A DNA stretch of 58,278 bases from Bacteroidales bacterium (GTDB taxonomy: Bacteria > Bacteroidota > Bacteroidia > Bacteroidales > ML635J-15): NCBI GenBank assembly GCA_028702675.1, contig JAQVOJ010000005.1, forward strand, positions 1 through 58,278, in the 5' to 3' direction. Below are positions 56,438 through 58,278 of this stretch, piece after piece (within the stretch, counting starts at the first letter, position 1; each line of letters opens with the position of its first letter). The notes under the pieces are model-generated. The model was not told the origin of the DNA. It saw only the letters and a program-made list of their open reading frames with translations, and did no database searches. Made by a program: the position numbers and the translations under genes.

Positions 56438-57444
56438 TGGGAAATTCAAATTTTGTTGATTATGTGAAAATCTTTTGCCGTTCGGGCAAAGGCGGAGCAG
56501 GTTCGAGGAGTATGCGTCGCGAAAAATACGTCCCTAAAGGTGGTCCCGATGGTGGAGATGGTGGAAGAGGAGGACATATTATTTTAAGAGGTAATCAACA
56601 ATTCTGGACGCTTTTACACCTTAAATATCATAAGCACATATTTGCTGAACATGGACAAGCGGGAAGTAGTGCATTAAAATCAGGCGCTAATGGTAAAGAC
56701 GAAATTATTGAAGTGCCACTAGGAACTATTGCACGAATTGCTGAAACTAACGAAATAATCGCCGAAATTACCGAAGACGGTCAAGAGGTAATTATCCTCG
56801 AAGGAGGAAAAGGTGGACTTGGTAATAACCATTTTAAATCTTCTACAAATCAAACTCCTAGATACGCTCAACCCGGAATACCTTCAATCGAAATGTGGAT
56901 AATTTTGGAGCTGAAAGTTTTAGCTGATGTCGGCTTAGTTGGTTTCCCAAATGCAGGTAAATCAACTTTGTTGTCCGTAATTTCTGCTGCAAAACCCAAA
57001 ATCGCTGATTACGAATTTACAACTTTAAGACCTAATCTTGGAATTGTTTCGTATCGCGATAACCAATCTTTTGTAGTGGCTGATATACCTGGTATAATTG
57101 AAGGTGCAGCCGAAGGAAAAGGACTAGGTCATAGGTTTTTAAGGCATATAGAACGAAACTCTGTTCTTCTGTTCATGGTACCATCCGATTGCAAAAGTAT
57201 AAAAAAACAGTATGCAATTTTACTCGATGAGCTTAAAAGGTATAATCCAGAACTTTTAGATAAACAAAGAGTTCTTGCTATTACAAAATCTGATTTATTA
57301 GACGATGAACTTACACAATTAATAAAAAAGGAACTACCAAAAGATATTACACATATATTTATATCCTCTGTGGCTCACAAGGGATTGAACAATCTGAAAG
57401 ATATTCTATGGCAAAAACTACAATCATTTGATTTCGATATTTAA
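56437..57444 (+). CDS. obg: Obg GTPase
   Basis: A 335-residue ribosome-associated GTPase. N-terminal glycine-rich Obg fold 1-158 ([16 protein letters not shown]); GTPase domain with G1 GFPNAGKST (169-177), switch [17 protein letters not shown], and G4 TKSD. The C-terminal OCT domain is absent, as in most bacteria outside Firmicutes. It probably acts in large-subunit assembly. The last 17 bases overlap the next frame. Confidence 0.96.
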   Translation: MGNSNFVDYVKIFCRSGKGGAGSRSMRREKYVPKGGPDGGDGGRGGHIILRGNQQFWTLLHLKYHKHIFAEHGQAGSSALKSGANGKDEIIEVPLGTIARIAETNEIIAEITEDGQEVIILEGGKGGLGNNHFKSSTNQTPRYAQPGIPSIEMWIILELKVLADVGLVGFPNAGKSTLLSVISAAKPKIADYEFTTLRPNLGIVSYRDNQSFVVADIPGIIEGAAEGKGLGHRFLRHIERNSVLLFMVPSDCKSIKKQYAILLDELKRYNPELLDKQRVLAITKSDLLDDELTQLIKKELPKDITHIFISSVAHKGLNNLKDILWQKLQSFDFDI

Positions 57445-58018
57445 ATATTTGGAAAATATAGACAAAGAATTATTTCTTTTCTTAAATGGCTTAAACCGAG
57501 ATGGTTTAGACCAGATTGTGTTTTTTATTTCTTCACATTGGTTTTGGCTTCCGGTTGTAACAGTTATTTTAGTTTTAATAATTAGAAAATATAAAAAACA
57601 TGCATGGTTGCCTATTTTAGTAATAATTTTTACTTATATTTTTACAGAACAAGTAACAAATTTTGTTAAATATGCAGTAGAACGTTTTAGACCTACACAT
57701 AATACCGACATCTCTCATCTGGTACATATTGTAAATAACTATAAAGGGGGAGTTTATGGCTTCTTTTCAGGTCATGCTGCAAATAGTTTCGGACTTGCTT
57801 TGATTTCGGCTTTATTTATTAAAAATAAATACTATACAATCGCTATTATATTGTGGGCTATAATTGTTTCTTATAGTAGAATTTATTTAGGGGTTCACTA
57901 TCCTTCTGATATTTTTGCAGGTGCTTTGTTTGGTGTAATGGCTGCCTTGATATTTTATCGTATTTGGAAATTTTTATGCAATAACTTAATCAAAAGTGTT
58001 GATACTAAAGATAAGTGA
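57428..58018 (+). CDS. PAP2-family membrane phosphatase
   Basis: A 196-residue integral membrane phosphatase of the type 2 phosphatidic acid phosphatase family. The signature is KYAVERFRP (K-x6-RP), GFFSGHAAN and [12 protein letters not shown]; five or six hydrophobic segments are visible. Likely substrates are undecaprenyl pyrophosphate or lipid phosphates. There is no ATG at the start: TTG at 57428 (overlapping obg) or TTG at 57449 are the candidates. Confidence 0.9.
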   Translation: MISIFKYLENIDKELFLFLNGLNRDGLDQIVFFISSHWFWLPVVTVILVLIIRKYKKHAWLPILVIIFTYIFTEQVTNFVKYAVERFRPTHNTDISHLVHIVNNYKGGVYGFFSGHAANSFGLALISALFIKNKYYTIAIILWAIIVSYSRIYLGVHYPSDIFAGALFGVMAALIFYRIWKFLCNNLIKSVDTKDK

Positions 58019-58117
58019 TTTCAAAAGATAAGATTATTTCTCACTATATTATTGCTTTATTATAAGTCTTTCTGAATTTGCCGGATTAATGCTTTTTGTT
58101 TGTTCCCTTATAAGTAA

Positions 58118-58158
58118 AAAACAAATCCATCAAAGCTTATCTTTAATGGATTTGTTTT
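58118..58158. terminator. Bidirectional terminator after the PAP2 gene
   Basis: A 13-bp stem, AAAACAAATCCAT (58118-58130) with ATGGATTTGTTTT (58146-58158), has a loop that adds an AAAG/CTTT stem. It separates the convergent PAP2 gene and the gene entering from the right end. Confidence 0.8.
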
Positions 58159-58181
58159 AATTGTTTATTATCTAAATCTTA

Positions 58182-58278
58182 TCAATTTTCAGTGTTTATC
58201 CAATTAACAAGACCTTTTTTCTCTATTATTTTCATTAATTTATCAGGAAGTGGCTCGAAGTGGAATTCTTTGTCGTTA
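58182..58278 (-). CDS. Partial C-terminus, possibly LeuD/aconitase small-domain family
   Basis: The last 31 codons and stop of a minus-strand gene entering from beyond the right edge. The residues (DKEFHFEPLPDKLMKIIEKK and GLVNWINTEN) resemble the C-terminal helix and GGL motif of 3-isopropylmalate dehydratase small-subunit-like proteins, but the fragment is too short for a firm call. Confidence 0.4.
   Translation of the reverse strand, partial: NDKEFHFEPLPDKLMKIIEKKGLVNWINTEN

Overview
The window looks like a chromosomal stretch of an anaerobic or microaerobic member of the Bacteroidota, most likely Bacteroidales-like. Support: AT-rich DNA; -7 promoter elements of the Bacteroidota type (TAnnTTTG); Shine-Dalgarno motifs almost absent; type IX secretion (T9SS) C-terminal domains and SprB repeats; lineage-typical families (DUF4293, OstA-like); and a fumarate-reductase / methylmalonyl-CoA-decarboxylase route to succinate and propionate. 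Species cannot be named from sequence alone. No rRNA, tRNA, CRISPR array, prophage or insertion sequence was seen.

Layout. (1) 1-4.6 kb: GxxExxY protein, DUF4293 membrane protein, MoxR ATPase, OstA-like protein, a small P-loop protein and a TfoX C-terminal-domain protein. (2) 4.7-10.2 kb, minus strand: a tight eight-gene arsenic operon (arsR, small thioredoxin, two ArsF-like proteins, ArsG-like permease, arsenate reductase fused to a rhodanese-like domain, ACR3 arsenite exporter, ArsP-like permease). (3) 10.2-14.4 kb, plus strand: a divergent operon with DUF134 regulator, DUF5320 protein, two NifX/ORP-like proteins, a DUF89 protein and two MinD-type ATPases with inserted 2x[4Fe-4S] ferredoxin segments. 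It resembles the 'orange protein' (ORP) modules of sulfate reducers. A perfect 18-bp palindrome sits in the promoter between regions 2 and 3. (4) 14.4-21.9 kb: a frameshifted lipase, nitroreductase, TonB-dependent receptor with a His-rich small protein, glycosyltransferase, murB and a flavodoxin-like protein. (5) 21.9-32.8 kb, minus strand: an ECF sigma factor, an anti-sigma-like membrane protein carrying a T9SS-type C-terminus, an unknown exported protein and a 2790-residue SprB-repeat surface protein. (6) 33.1-46.2 kb, plus strand: sucCD, two-subunit fumarase, frdCAB, malic enzyme, methylmalonyl-CoA epimerase and the four subunits of a Na+-pumping biotin decarboxylase. (7) 46.2-58.3 kb: DUF62 protein, PhoH, purC, an Omp85-like barrel, an orphan T9SS sorting-domain fragment, prolyl oligopeptidase, deoxynucleoside kinase, an OmpA/TPR lipoprotein, adk, obg, a PAP2 phosphatase and the 3' end of a possible leuD-like gene.

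How the genes work together. Region 6 encodes almost the whole path malate -> fumarate -> succinate -> succinyl-CoA -> (mutase, not in the window) -> methylmalonyl-CoA -> propionyl-CoA, with energy conserved at fumarate reductase and at the Na+ pump. Region 2 is a full uptake-to-efflux arsenic system with features suited to organic arsenicals. Region 5 pairs a sigma/anti-sigma couple with the large surface protein it probably controls.

Most notable observations: perfect co-occurrence of two extra cysteines across the 24 SprB repeats, predicting an optional second disulfide; an anti-sigma-like protein ending in a T9SS-type domain; the ORP-like module sharing a control region with the ars operon; a rhodanese-like domain on ArsC with Asp in place of the catalytic Cys; and a signal-peptide-bearing extra domain on the Na+-pump beta subunit.
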